A stretch of DNA of 64,000 nucleotides from Lepidonotus clava (Eukaryota; Annelida; Polychaeta; Phyllodocida; Polynoidae): the NCBI GenBank assembly GCA_936440205.1, contig OW387147.1, positions 4,340,001-4,404,000 of the forward strand, in the 5' to 3' direction. Shown one piece after another: positions 37,266 to 46,907 of the stretch. The notes below the pieces were generated by a model, which saw nothing but the letters and a program-made list of their open reading frames with translations, made no database searches and was not told the origin of the DNA. The first letter of the stretch is position 1; each line of letters starts with the position of its first letter. Position numbers and translations under genes: made by a program.

Positions 37266-38496
37266 TACTCCCAGTGCATGCGTCTATTGTTCTCAGAGGA
37301 GGTTTCTGAGCGTAACCTACAGTTCTGGCTGATTTTAACCTCCAGCAGAGGTTATTTTCTAAAACTCCGCAGGTTATTTAGAAATAGGCCTATGCAATAG
37401 ACATAGACCTATTTTTATTTTCAATTTATATGTTTCAATTTTTCGAATTTATGAAAAGTTGAGTTTAGGGAACAGCCCAGGGTTGAACCATGAACCTTCT
37501 GATTTGGAGTTACTGCATCTAACCACTACCCTATCGAGGCAGAAATTGAGGATTGGTAAAGTTCTGTCTACTATACGCATTGTATTGAAAATAACTAACC
37601 AAATTAAGGAGGGTGGTTAATTTCTGGGATTTATATATATGTATATTTATTTATATATCTATTCTTTTATATAAAAAGAAATAAAACAGTATTCTGATCA
37701 TCTTGGTAGGCCTATAGCTATTTTGTATTTGAATTATATGTAAGAATTAAGGGCAACTCCCAGAGGTTTTGAACCCAGTACCTCTTGCATGAAAGTCAAA
37801 CTATACTAATGAAATCGGTGGTAAGGATAGGTTTAGAACAAATAGTCATACTGAATGCACATACACAAAAATACATCAGACAGTATATATATATTTATAC
37901 ATAATATAACATAATATATATATATAGTCTTGATTCTGCTACCTACGAAGGTTCTGGTTGCCTCAAAACATTATCTAATAGTTGTGGGACGTAGTATAAG
38001 CTTGTAAACCGCCTTGGAGGTGGAGTTTATGCTATATAACCTCCTCAGCTGACGCCTTGGAGGTGGAGTTATATAACCTCCTCAAGCCTTGGAGGTGGAG
38101 TTATATAACCTCCTCAGCGGACGCCTGGGAGGTTATATAGCATAACCTCCACCTCCGCGGCGGTTTACTATCACATATACATGTCTGATCTCAATCACCG
38201 GGAAAATCACTGGACAATTCTTAGGGAGATTTTATGAAACATGCATATTTGTATATACCATACCGACAGGCGATCTGAGAAAATATGATCACGGAGGTCC
38301 AAAGTTTCCTAGTGGGTATGGGGCTTAAGACCCAGGTGAAGCAGACAGATGACTTCAACCCTAAATGGGCTGTACCTTTCAGGAAGGTTGTAGATCTATG
38401 TACCTGGTCTGACTGGTATCCTTTGTTTGAATATCCTCGATTTTTCCTTCCCATTCTGGCAGCCTTCTCCCTCTGTACCACGTTTCTGGTCTCCAT
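18650..38496 (-). CDS. Concentrative nucleoside transporter, SLC28/CNT family, copy B (complete, 12 exons)
   Basis: Complete gene. Exons, 5' to 3': 38404-38496, 35487-35866, 34851-35001, 34257-34451, 33119-33280, 32462-32587, 32008-32138, 31139-31319, 29703-29852, 29381-29485, 28875-29055 and 18650-18702. All have GT-AG borders and sum to 1908 bp, or 635 aa plus stop, the usual CNT size (about 650). Landmarks: short basic N-terminus ([11 protein letters not shown]); core around residues 274-369 with G326-M327 and S360-V361 at the positions that set purine/pyrimidine choice in human CNTs; CNT signature [12 protein letters not shown] at 502-513; [11 protein letters not shown] in exon 11; and a very short last exon ending LYPGQCP. 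The final intron (10.2 kb) is almost wholly occupied by a large inverted-repeat element with a nested Penelope-like element. A SINE ends within about 10 bp of the donor side of exon 5. Role by family: Na+-driven uptake of nucleosides. Confidence 0.95.
19980..20880. repeat. Left-arm 355-bp tandem units with X-box-like motifs
   Basis: GTTGCCATGGTAAC recurs at 20014, 20369 and 20724, an exact 355-bp period. GTTACCATAGCAAC lies 64 bp after the first two. Both match the RFX X-box consensus GTNRCCNNRGYAAC. Confidence 0.85.
21010..21890. repeat. Degenerate short tandem array (GGGGATAGTTT type)
   Basis: Nearly 900 bp of drifting 13-15-bp units such as ggggatagtttgg, ggggatactttgg and aggatact. No open frame of interest. 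It sits between the two arms of the inverted-repeat element. Confidence 0.75.
21900..23900. other. Spacer inside the inverted-repeat element
   Basis: No recognised gene. A segment near 22150-22400 has a weak B-box-like TAGTTCAATCC and could be an old SINE. The 157-aa minus-strand frame at 23297-23770 has no family resemblance. Confidence 0.35.
23920..24379. repeat. Right-arm unit, split by Penelope-like element
   Basis: Inverted 355-bp-type unit with GTTACCATGGCAAC at 24112. The unit breaks off after ccttattgtt at 24379 and resumes near 27491. Confidence 0.75.
25275..25788 (-). pseudogene. GIY-YIG endonuclease domain of the Penelope-like element
   Basis: Follows the reverse transcriptase. 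A cysteine-rich linker ([12 protein letters not shown], then [24 protein letters not shown]) leads into [18 protein letters not shown] and HFNSTGHS. This is the LVYAI...YVGQT form of the GIY-YIG nuclease that PLEs use to cut target DNA. The two halves lie in different frames (25528-25788 and 25275-25610), implying a frameshift near the T-run around 25560. Confidence 0.85.
25809..27248 (-). CDS. Penelope-like reverse transcriptase
   Basis: Long open frame of 479 aa. Family features in order: [28 protein letters not shown] (first catalytic Asp in palm motif A); [19 protein letters not shown] (motif B); [10 protein letters not shown] (motif C with YIDD); [20 protein letters not shown]; and [18 protein letters not shown]. 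These are the conserved blocks of PLE reverse transcriptases, which copy RNA at a nicked chromosomal target. It is followed by the GIY-YIG domain in another frame, so the element is probably no longer active. Confidence 0.92.
   Translation of the reverse strand: MNELGILAADIDPPTKYNLLTSLGKAIKGLANNNDIVIKQADKGGAVILQNRQDYIKEGERQLKDPKFYKELQNDPTETHNERVEDQLENMRLRGEITQKVKSFLLTSEPRTAQFYLLPKIHKGTTPVPGRPIVSASKSPTERISAFVDHFLAPIVQTGTSYVRDTTDFLNKVAALDGITGDEILLTLDISSLHTNIPNDEGCNAVYQALCRHWALGQQPSNLSLLEMLSQVLTMNNFQFNNTNYLQIGGTAMGTKVAPSYANIFMSEFEDKHVYTYPLQPKICLRYIDDIFCIWQHGEQELYKFTAHLNKAHQSIKFMVEQSTSQVNFLDTTVSLEGKSLTTNLYCKPTDRNNFLPFNSAHPHHCKKGLPYGQFLRFPRICSKDTDFVSNCANKAALLIQKGYPDQLLIESFRKVADTDRETLLSQPPRKGMKKDELPFFLTTTYNPTNEQLGDQVGKTLDLLDRSDRPITYTVGSSR
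27491..28440. repeat. Right-arm 355-bp tandem units with X-box-like motifs
   Basis: GTTACCATGGCAAC at 27572, 27927 and 28281 keeps the 354-355-bp period, and the inverse of GTTACCATAGCAAC occurs in two units. The sequence is the reverse complement of the 19.98-20.88 kb units. Confidence 0.85.
30128..30580. repeat. Dispersed repeat, copy 1
   Basis: About 400 bp similar to 40200-40610 (shared gactacatccgtgaaatggg and ggctaaaaccaaaccccgaat). Copy 1 lies in intron 8 of copy B. Its 120-aa open frame is not preserved in the second copy, so coding is unlikely. Family unknown. Confidence 0.65.
31348..31655. mobile_element. MITE, 308 bp, TGGCCCATTGCACAATGG termini, CAG target duplication
   Basis: Begins TGGCCCATTGCACAATGG and ends with its complement, flanked by CAG on both sides. 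The corresponding place in copy A (near 577) is empty. It therefore inserted after the A/B duplication. Confidence 0.85.
32883..33110 (+). repeat. tRNA-derived SINE with (ATC)n tail
   Basis: GGTGGTCTAGTGGGTAGC resembles a tRNA A-box region and CTGGGTTTGGTTTCC a B box. A ~120-bp body follows, ending in CATCATCATC. It is absent from copy A at the same intron position, and its tail ends about 9 bp from exon 5 of copy B (33119). Confidence 0.7.
33413..33837 (+). repeat. LINE-like 3' end or other polyadenylated retroposon
   Basis: Absent from copy A, where 'aatatcaag' runs directly into 'ctatgaattagcc'. The inserted DNA ends in AATAAATAAAGG and an A-run. No coding part remains, so it is 5'-truncated. 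Confidence 0.55.
33990..34158. mobile_element. hAT-like MITE shared by copies A and B (copy B)
   Basis: TTAGGGGCAGAT at the left and GGATCCGCCCCTGA at the right form imperfect terminal inverted repeats around G-rich and C-rich arms. Same position as 5918-6101 in copy A. Confidence 0.65.
35002..35486. other. Intron 2 of copy B
   Basis: Non-coding. The flanks match copy A, while the middle (about 35180-35430) differs from it. No element recognised. Confidence 0.4.
35867..37227. other. Intron 1 of copy B, proximal part
   Basis: No gene. A segment near 36140-36200 (gtaaatcagctttctgtggtaggga) recurs inverted at 58855-58905, so a dispersed repeat is present. Confidence 0.4.
37232..37264. repeat. 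(AT)n microsatellite
   Basis: An uninterrupted run of AT dinucleotides. Confidence 0.95.
37475..37545 (-). repeat. tRNA-derived SINE head or tRNA relic
   Basis: On the minus strand: GCCTCGATAGGGTAGTGGTTAG (A-box-like part TAGGGTAGTGG), then GGTTCAACCCTGG (B-box-like), spaced as in tRNAs. No clean acceptor stem. Confidence 0.5.
37750..37821 (-). repeat. Second tRNA-like segment
   Basis: On the minus strand TTAGTATAGTTTG is followed by GGGTTCAAAACC with tRNA-like spacing, 275 bp from the previous one. Diverged, probably a SINE relic. Confidence 0.4.
38004..38168. mobile_element. 165-bp foldback element with internal repeats
   Basis: The left arm starting GTAAACCGCC TTGGAGGTGG is the inverse of the right arm ending GGCGGTTTAC. 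Between them are three tandem copies of a ~33-bp unit containing TTGGAGGTGGAGTTATATAA. It lies about 235 bp from exon 1 of copy B. Confidence 0.75.
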
Positions 38497-38834
38497 GACT
38501 GCTGATAATCTTTAGAATTATCTAATTGGTTGTAGTTCCTTGATTATATAAAAATCAGAAAGTCTTCATTGGTACAAAGCCAAGGAGAGATCGAAGAGTT
38601 TTGTTTACCAATGTCCTATCAATGCTCTGTAACGTTATGTAACATCACATCCTTGGCTCAGAGATAGAGTGTTGAATATAGTGTGCCACAAAATGTAGTT
38701 GTCAATGGCTACATTGGAAGTAGAAGATGTAGGTGAATGACTACTTGGAATGAGAAGATTTAGGTCAGATAGTTTAATGTCACATAAAAGAATAAGTAAT
38801 TATAGACTTAATGGGGACAGGGGTAAGCTTAAGC

Positions 38835-38998
38835 TGCATCCCCACTTGGGCAACTAAGATTTTAGTAGCTGGGCAACAAGTGTTGACCCTTTCCAACCAT
38901 GGCAACCAAGACTGAAATCAAGCTCTAGTCACCGATGGAAGAAAGGGTTAACTCTAATTGCCCAGGGACTAAAATCTTTGTCGCCTGAGTGGGGATGC
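38835..38998. mobile_element. 164-bp MITE with GCATCCCCACT ends
   Basis: The arms GCATCCCCACTTGGGCAACTAAGATTTTAG... and its inverse pair over about 60 bp. It lies upstream of copy B. No coding. Confidence 0.75.
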
Positions 38999-39600
38999 AC
39001 ATAAGTACCACCCGCAATTATGGGAATGGACCACTAAAAATGGTATGGTGACATAAGTATTTTCTAAATTTCACCAAACTATGTTGTCTAAGTTGATACA
39101 ATCTTCCACCTTCTCCATTAATATAATTATTACATTGAGAAGGTTGATAAAGAATTGCATATAGTAGAGTTTCAGAATTATGATCACTCTTGGTTGATTT
39201 CAAAACAGGGCTTTTGGATGATCAGACAATGCTCTTTCATTGAAGATATGAAAATTCTGAGACACATTCCCTTTGTTTAAATGTAATGTAAAAATATGCA
39301 GGATTTTTAAGATCTGGCCCTCTTGGCAACAGAGGAATCATTGTTCAAAATATAAAAGTGAAAAAAATGGATGTTTCTCTTTGTATGACCATAACTGAGA
39401 AAAATCTAAATACTCTTACATATATTTCATATCACTAGATTAAGCTCAATCTGTGCATTTGAACTATATATAATTATTACACCTATGTGATTGAGGAAAT
39501 GCAGCAAGAAAAAAGTAATAGTTTTAAATACCGTAAATCACGCCCCAACCTCAGCTGTCAATCCTTAATCTTTGTGAAAGAGGGATCCAGATACCTTATG

Positions 39601-39975
39601 GGGAGTCAAAAGCAATGTTGTGTCAAAATATGATAATATTTTGCAAACTCAAATAACCATCAAAATGCATTGTAGGAGTCTAACTTCAACCATTGGTATA
39701 GTATAAATCACAATAACTAACTACAACCTTACTTTGAAATCCATAGTACTCACTTCATTAATTTTGTGTCTGAATACAGCGCTGTTTGTAAACAAACCAA
39801 TTTTGGTGGTGCACCAAAATTGACTGGGGACCATTTTAATGTATTTTGATGTAGTTAAAATCTGTATTCACAATCTATATTTTACCACAGGCCTAGGTTA
39901 TGGTCATAGAATAAATTTCAATAGTTAACAGAATTTGCAAATTTTGACCCTACATTGCTTTTGGCTCCCTTTAAA
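39601..39975. mobile_element. MITE family GGGAGCCAAAAGCAATG, copy 1
   Basis: GGGAGTCAAAAGCAATGTTG at the left and the inverted CATTGCTTTTGGCTCCC at the right. Internal sequence (tgtattttgatgtagttaaa) matches the copy at 61944-62228. Confidence 0.7.
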
Positions 39976-40199
39976 AGGGGTACAGCACTGAAAACAGTGT
40001 AAGGCACCAGTGATATAAACTCTTACTCCTCAATGGAGTTTAGAGTTGAGGGGCCACTACTAGTGTCTAGATAATGCTTGACCGATTTTTAGACTTGGCC
40101 TAGAAATATTTTATACAGCATGAGTATACATGGTGTCTTTGACATGCTTGGCACATATAACTACCAGACCAGACACCTGAGGTCATACTATTAATGTGA

Positions 40200-40610
40200 T
40201 AGTAACAGTAAAGCCCCATTGAACGCTAATGGTTGATTATGGGTGTTACTTCTAGATATGGGGAAGCTACAGTTAATCATTACTCAGACTGCTTAGTATA
40301 GTCTCTGTTAGTGTCGCTAGTCAAGTGACAGACTACATCCGTGAAATGGGCGTTCATATCCACAACACGAATCCCACCTGGCTGAGAGGATGTTTATTGG
40401 TGTTTATTCCAAAGGCAAACAGTGGCTGGTGCGTTATGGCCCGAATATCCGGCCCTCGTTCAATACTGCCCAAAGCTAGCTTCCTCCTTAGAGTCCGCTT
40501 GTCTTAGCGCAGCAGTACAATGGTAAACTCCTATCCAAGTCACCCAATGTCTGCGTACATGGCTAAAACCAAACCCCGAATCCTATAGATTGGTATCAAT
40601 CCAAATAGGT
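40200..40610. repeat. Dispersed repeat, copy 2, interrupted at the Polinton edge
   Basis: Similar to 30180-30580. Similarity stops at agtgtt near 40611, where T-rich Polinton flank begins. Confidence 0.6.
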
Positions 40611-40841
40611 AGTGTTTTTTTTCTTTTTAAACAATTATTTCTTTTTTTAATTTCAACTTTTGAATATTTTTTTTAATTTCAACTTTTGATAAATGATATG
40701 TACAAGCTTAGTTTTCTTTTTCTTTTTATATTTTTTATATTTTTTTGTTGGAGTATTTCCTTCATAAATGATATATTTTGTAGTTATAAGTCTGTTATTT
40801 TTTCAGAATTAAAGAATATTTACAACATGATTGCCGAATTC

Positions 40842-43800
40842 CTAGATATCTAAGGGTATCGTGCTCACTCCGTCTTCACAAGTTTTTCTTTTTATATATT
40901 GATAACTTAAGCCTGTCTTTTTCTGTTTGTATGTTATTATATGATGATCTACAACTTTGAAACCAGTGTTAACGGCGTCCATCGTGATTTGTGTTTCGAG
41001 TACGGTGTTAAAAGATTCCATGTCAAGTATGTTTTGTTTCTGTATGACACCTTTACAGCTAGTTTTCTTTTCTTTTCCATGACCGATATAACATTTTGAA
41101 TTTAGTGAAGTCATTTCATCTCCTTCCCATTCAATTTTGAATAGTCCTGGGGTCCGTTTATCATATTTTTCTCTTTCTTTACAACATGGTTGTGGAAACC
41201 ATGGTAAATTATTTGTTTTTGCTATTATATATTGTTCCCTGTGATGTTCATTATCACAAGATTCTGATGGTAACCATAAGTGGCGTTCTCTATAATAGGC
41301 TTCTCTTTTTTCTGGAATTATTAATTCATCTAAAGTCTGTGCGCTGAGGGCGAAATACAGACTATCTGTATCCATTTCACAGAGTTCAAAGTCAGATTCT
41401 TCGATGTACTTTGATAAGAAGTCGTAGTAAAATTGTAACATTTTCAGTTTTGCGTATTGATATACCATGAAACCTATTTGAACTGGAAGGTCGTATGTTA
41501 TTGACGTAGGGAGTGATGAGACTTCACATGTATCTTCACACAAGTCTTGGACATCTTGTACTGTCCAGTGAAGAGCTATTCTAGCGGCTTTTTCTGGTGT
41601 CATATATCGAGTGTTTGTGAAGTTTTGTTTGTTACAAATCGTTTTTCCATATGAACTGTTTCCTAGGAGTTTGTAGAGGTCAGAGAGAATTTTACAGTCA
41701 GGGTTTTTGTCGCCCTTTCTTCGTGCCTCTGTTACTTGATCAACAAATGAGAGAAACGATTTCTGTGGTATGTATTCAACTAGTAAGTGAACTTTTGTTA
41801 CGATTAAGCCTTTTTCTAAATACCATTTAAGTAGTGGTGAACCTAATAAAATATTTTTTGCAAAATAACTTCCGATTAATTGACGTTGTGGCCTTTTGAC
41901 TCTATCGTTCTTTAATAGATGTTGTTTCATGTGTTCTCCTACATCATCTCTTGACACCATTGTATTTTTGAAAATGGGCGTCATTTCTTCAAATTTGAAT
42001 TTAAGGTGCTCAGGTGTGTGTATGTCCACCGATACTAGTCCAAAAATAGTCCCATTTTTTACACCGTTTATTATATCTATTTCAGAAAGGATATTGTGTG
42101 TGTTTGGAATCGGTATGCTCCACAGTGATTTACATGCTATAACACTGTTGTTGTTATTCTTGTCTTTGTTCCAGTCACATTCGTATTTCTCAATGACAGT
42201 ATAACCTATTAGTTCTAGATACAGTGTTGTTTTAAGAGTTTGTCGACATCTTTCTGACATTAGTTTACGACCTTTATCAGTAGAGAGAGTGTTTTTATTC
42301 ATGTGACACGCGTGCCCATGCCAGTAGCAACCATGAAATTGATACACGGTTTTTGTATCTGGAACCAGGCCGTCCACTCGAACTCTTTTTGTACCCACAC
42401 TAACTTCCCCATGGTTATAAGCATGTAGTATTTTAACTTTGTCTGTAATCTCTCGAAACCGCAACCATTCTGTTGCAGCGCGACTGACTTTTTGAGATTG
42501 TTCAGGTTTGTAATTGTTACTACTTCTGCGGACTACAAAGTACCCCGTACAGTGTTCTTCACCCATACATTTAAGGTAAAGACTGTTTGCATCTACTCCT
42601 ATGATATGACGGCACACTTTACTTAATGGTCCGAATGATCTGCCCCGTATTCGTGTCACTCCTGCTTTTTGATGTCTATGAAATATAATCGATGGACCAC
42701 CTACCAAATTGCTTCTAATTAATTTGTGTACATCTTTGTCTGCCTCTGAGAATATAATGTAAGGAAGGCTGTTTGATGATGTGTTATCAAATAGAAATTT
42801 TAGTGTAAGGCCTGGAAGAGTCAGACCATCTTTGAACATATCTATTCCTCTTTCACTGAAAAATTTCATGTGTTGGTTTATAGCTTTGACAAAAGGTTCT
42901 ACATCTTTGTTATTGTAATATATTAGATAATCTCTGAAAGTTGTCATTCCATTATCTTTCCACACTTTCTTACACTTGGCATAGTCTTCCGCTGATATAG
43001 AAGTACCCGTAAGTGAACTATAGAAAGCTGAGCGAGGTGGAAGTTTTAAGTTCCCTAGTTTTCTAGTTGATGTCATCCACTCATATGGAAAGAACCCTTT
43101 ACTTTCATCTTGTAGGAAAGCTTTTAAATAGCTAGCATACGAGTATCCGGGAGCTAGATAATTTAACATGTCTAAATAAACACAGTTCTCTGTGTAGACA
43201 GCTATGTATTGATTACTCCTTTTTATGGTTTTCATCTCAGCTGTTTGCTTCTTTGCATAGAAGGAATGGAAATCTCGCTTTATTAGATTTAAGTCGACCC
43301 GAATTGAAACCTATGACAGGTACTCTGTAAATATAGTTCATAAGACGAATTTTGATTTTATCTATTCTGTGCGAAGTTTTATTGCTACTCTTTTTTCCTA
43401 TACTCTTCATTAGTGATTTAGGCACTTTTTTTCCTTCGGCAATCTCGTTTTTCTTATACTTTTCAAGCTTTTTTATTATGTCAGAGAAACGTGTTTCTAC
43501 AACAGCTCCTATTTTTTCAGCTAACTTTTGTATGTAATCCAGAGTGTCGTGAACTATTTCATCATTTTCTCCATCACTTTTTCTTATGAAACAAACTGGT
43601 TTTTCCCACTCTGGAAAGTCACTTGCTACACTAGATGAAAGCGGTACATGATGTGATTCGACTACTGTATTAGTTGTCTGAACATCACCTTTTGTTTTGT
43701 GAGAAAAATAACTTTCGAAATCATACACAATTTTGTATGGATATATTCGAAGTTCAGATGGTACTTTTATACCTAGCTCCTCCAGTCTATCAAATACAGA

Positions 43801-45066
43801 TGGTTTGTTTTTGTAAATACCACCTTTGTAGATGAATTTAACTTGCGTACAGTCGCTTTTAATGTTAGTGTGTCGCTTAAGATTATACTCTGTTTCAAAG
43901 AGTCTTCTACACTTACGACACATGTGGAACTGTGAATATTTATTTAGATCGTTTACTAGACTGAAGTGATGGTCGTATAGATTTAGTGTCATAACTTTAG
44001 ACTCATCCTCAACACTCATTAAATTTCCCTTTATACATTTTAATGTACAAGGTGTCCCCCTTTTAAATTTCTTTTTCTTGGAAGTAGTACTCTTCTTAGG
44101 AATGAGTGAAAAGACTCTTATCATAATGTTGTATTTGGTTTCTATCTGGGTCAATGCCTTAATTGAAATGCCTCTGAATGATACTTTAGTTTCATCAGGA
44201 AAACATTCTTGAAGTAGTCTTTCACAGTGGGATGTGTTTTTGAAAAGAAAATATGACAGACACCTAAAAAAACACAGGTAGTCTTTGTACACCCGTTTGC
44301 TCTTTGGATTACGATGAAAATGTTGTAAACCCCGTCTACGTAGGAAATTCGGAATTGTATCCAATCTTCCTATTAGACCATCCTCTCTACCTTGAACCCT
44401 TACTATGTAAATGTTTGCGTTTACATTACCCACTAGTCTCCAACTTGTGTCAGCTCTATTGACACTCCATTCTTTATCGCGTAAAAAACTTATTACATCT
44501 TGCAAGTCAGAATCATTTTTAATATGTCTGTAATTGCTTTGCTGTTCGTGCTCTAACCAAAATAAAGAGGAGTTATTCACTGAAGGATGGTAATACATAA
44601 CTTCTCGATCTTCTGTATAAATCTTTTCTTCAGCAGTTTCTGTTGTTCCTCCATTAAGTCTTTCAAGTAATGCACCTAAAGATATAGCTAGTCTATATTC
44701 GAAAACTTGGTTCTGATGTATTTTGTTAATAGCCTCTATTATCTCTTCAACTGCTTCTTTCATGTTCAGAGTTGAGAGTCTGACATTGAAAATTGATTGA
44801 ACACTTCCTAGGAGAACTAAACCGTTTGCTATTGACTTAAAGTTTTTAACATAAGTGTCGTGATACCACCAATAACTACCTATAGTTGATGGCATTACTG
44901 TTGTTTCTATATCATACTGTTCTCTTACGCATGTAGGTGAAGAACAGATCACCTTTCCAGAATGTAAAGAAAAATTGCGAGGACTACGTGGCACGTTACA
45001 CATCGGACAATTTATATTCTGATTCATTTTCTTATTTTTCGACTTAATAACTATATAAATATACAC
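40842..45066 (-). pseudogene. Polinton protein-primed DNA polymerase B (fossil)
   Basis: Region of the replicative polymerase. Visible landmarks are a pre-exonuclease part with a C2H2-type cysteine/histidine cluster (CRKCRRLF, about 43.9 kb), a proofreading exonuclease motif with YDFES, the polymerase motif GVDANSLYL, the GNSSYGKT block and the catalytic MDTDSLYF. Family B polymerases of this class prime on a terminal protein and copy linear elements. The region appears broken about once. Treated as a fossil. Confidence 0.9.
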
Positions 45067-45329
45067 TTATGTTCTAGCTAGTTATTTAAAAAGCTGACTA
45101 AATATTTTTGTTTGAAGCTAACTATGTGCTACACTAACTATGCGCTAGGTGAATATATAAAGCTGACTAAATACTTTCTTTGAAGCTAGCTAATATAATA
45201 TCTACAGCATGATTAAATGTTTTCTGTGTATATAAGTATATAGGCAACCACACCACACCATGTATAGTTACTGATATGTTTTAAGACCACACCTACCTGC
45301 CCTTGGTGATTACATCATGTTTCTGTGAT

Positions 45330-45800
45330 CTATTCGGACTGCTTTAAGTCATTCAGGATCTTTGGTCCCAGCGTGCTGACCAAGTCGAAGAACAGTGCGG
45401 ATGGCACGGTGTGTCCCTGGTCTTTCGGAGGTGCGTCGTGCACCCCGCCCGAGTTGACCCGTTTCTCCAGCTGCTCCACGTAGTAGCGGGACCCGATATG
45501 GATCTTGGCCTTCCCCTGGTAGGTGGTCACGATGACCCAGATGTTGTGCGTCTTGTTGACCTCCTGGACGTAAGGCTTAATAGTCGGGATGCCCTGTTCT
45601 GCTTCACCTGAGGCCCGTTCGTACTGCTGGATGATCGTTCTTGCGGCGTCGAGAAGGTTCTGGAAACCTGTCTTACTCAAGTTGATCCGGCGTTCGTAGG
45701 CTCGCTGAGGGTACTGAATTATGGCGACCTGAAAAATATAAGCATAATTTTGTTTTGAGTTATATGTATAAATTTGGGGCTCTCTCTCTCTCTCTCTCAT
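45330..45800 (-). CDS. Polinton accessory protein, downstream part
   Basis: Open stretch of up to 156 aa of unknown function. RINLSKTGFQNLLDAARTII is followed by a strand-rich part (WVIVTTYQGKAKIHIGSRYY), faintly like small single-stranded-DNA-binding folds such as PC4, but this is only a suggestion. A consensus splice acceptor precedes its conserved part and a consensus donor ends the stretch at 45867-46781, so the two may be exons of one gene. Confidence 0.55.
   Translation of the reverse strand: MREREREPQIYTYNSKQNYAYIFQVAIIQYPQRAYERRINLSKTGFQNLLDAARTIIQQYERASGEAEQGIPTIKPYVQEVNKTHNIWVIVTTYQGKAKIHIGSRYYVEQLEKRVNSGGVHDAPPKDQGHTVPSALFFDLVSTLGPKILNDLKQSE
45781..45798. repeat. (CT)n microsatellite
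   Basis: Nine CT dinucleotides within the Polinton, in the putative intron. Confidence 0.9.
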
Positions 45801-45866
45801 TCTATTTCTATTTAAACTATTATGTATTCTTTACTTCTATTTCACATTAAATAATTACAATGAAAG

Positions 45867-46781
45867 TTAACTATAAACGAAGTACATGTTACCTGAAATA
45901 AAAATAATGATTCTATAATTTAAAATCGTACTTACCCCTACAGGATCAGGTGGCCCATACACGTGGATGCAGGTGTTCTTGAAGGCGTCACTGTTGAGGA
46001 AATACACCTTCTTAGCTTGCGTGATGTAACCGTCCTTGTACTCGACGTCCAATTCCAGTGGCCAGAACAATCCGGTCAGGTCCAATATAGGCGAGAGAGG
46101 GGCGGCTTTACTCTGCTGTGCCTCTAGCTCCTTCAAGACCGCATCAGCATACTGCTGCGCTAGTGCAACGTCCAGTGGAACTACTTTACCTTTCTTTGCA
46201 CGAGGTTTCCGTTCACCAGCAGGCTTCCGTTTTCTCGGCGGTGCCTTTTTCTTGTCTGTTGGTTCTCCCTCCGACTCTTCTTCGATGGTGATCGGTACCG
46301 AAAGAGCTTCGCCGTCTTTCGGTGGTGGCACGTTTTCTTTGTTGGAGTCGTCTTGGAGGGTAGCGGCGGCGGCGGCAGCGGCGGCGGTGGTGGCGATTGT
46401 GGCAGTGACAGCGTCAGTCAAAGATGCAGGTGGCTCGGGATTCCACAGATCAGAAATATCGTTGTATAGACTGGCATCAACAGCGTTGACGGTGATGGAC
46501 GTACCTTCGCCTACATCTGTAATATAGCCAGATTGAGTGTCCATGGACGAATCTGTCGCATAACCCCCAACTGCAACAGGAACGTAACCGGCGTCTTCTC
46601 TCGATGGAAACACTCGGTATTGATCAAAGTATTCATCAATGACCGAATTTCCAGGAGGGGGCTGCTTCGGAAGTCCCTCCTGAGCGGAGGAAGATGTTGA
46701 GGTCTTTCCACGAGCAGTCAAACTTCTACGTCCCATCATGAGAGTGTTGAGAAGACTCCAGCCCATGAGTCTTTTATACAA
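45867..46781 (-). CDS. Polinton accessory protein, upstream part
   Basis: Open stretch of about 300 aa with a low-complexity, basic middle (KKKAPPRKRKPAGERKPRAK) and an alanine run (around 46355-46400). The C-terminal part is more ordered (LDLTGLFWPLELDVEYKDGY). A nuclear-localisation-like basic cluster suggests a DNA-associated or core role. No family recognised. It is GC-richer than the polymerase region. Confidence 0.6.
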   Translation of the reverse strand: MYKRLMGWSLLNTLMMGRRSLTARGKTSTSSSAQEGLPKQPPPGNSVIDEYFDQYRVFPSREDAGYVPVAVGGYATDSSMDTQSGYITDVGEGTSITVNAVDASLYNDISDLWNPEPPASLTDAVTATIATTAAAAAAAATLQDDSNKENVPPPKDGEALSVPITIEEESEGEPTDKKKAPPRKRKPAGERKPRAKKGKVVPLDVALAQQYADAVLKELEAQQSKAAPLSPILDLTGLFWPLELDVEYKDGYITQAKKVYFLNSDAFKNTCIHVYGPPDPVGVSTILNYRIIIFISGNMYFVYS

Positions 46782-46907
46782 AAGTTTACTATCAACGTCG
46801 ATTAAACGTAGGACGGTTTTTCCATTTTCACAAAGTTTTTCATGAGCGTCGTCCGTTATTTTATTCGTATTTTGTTTTGTTACCGATAAGCAGATATCAC
46901 TGAGTAC

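Noticed and set aside
37475-37821. Possible functional tRNA genes
   Set aside because: A- and B-box-like motifs are present, but there is no complete acceptor stem or cloverleaf. They are better read as SINE heads.
38285-38515. 76-aa plus-strand frame with a membrane-like C-terminus, near-identical to a frame at 9270-9510
   Set aside because: The minus strand here holds exon 1 of copies A and B with a proper start codon and donor site. The plus-strand frame has a stop in the A copy.
46036-46527. 163-aa plus-strand frame
   Set aside because: Antisense shadow of the Polinton accessory gene. It is serine/alanine-rich because of the opposite-strand repeats.
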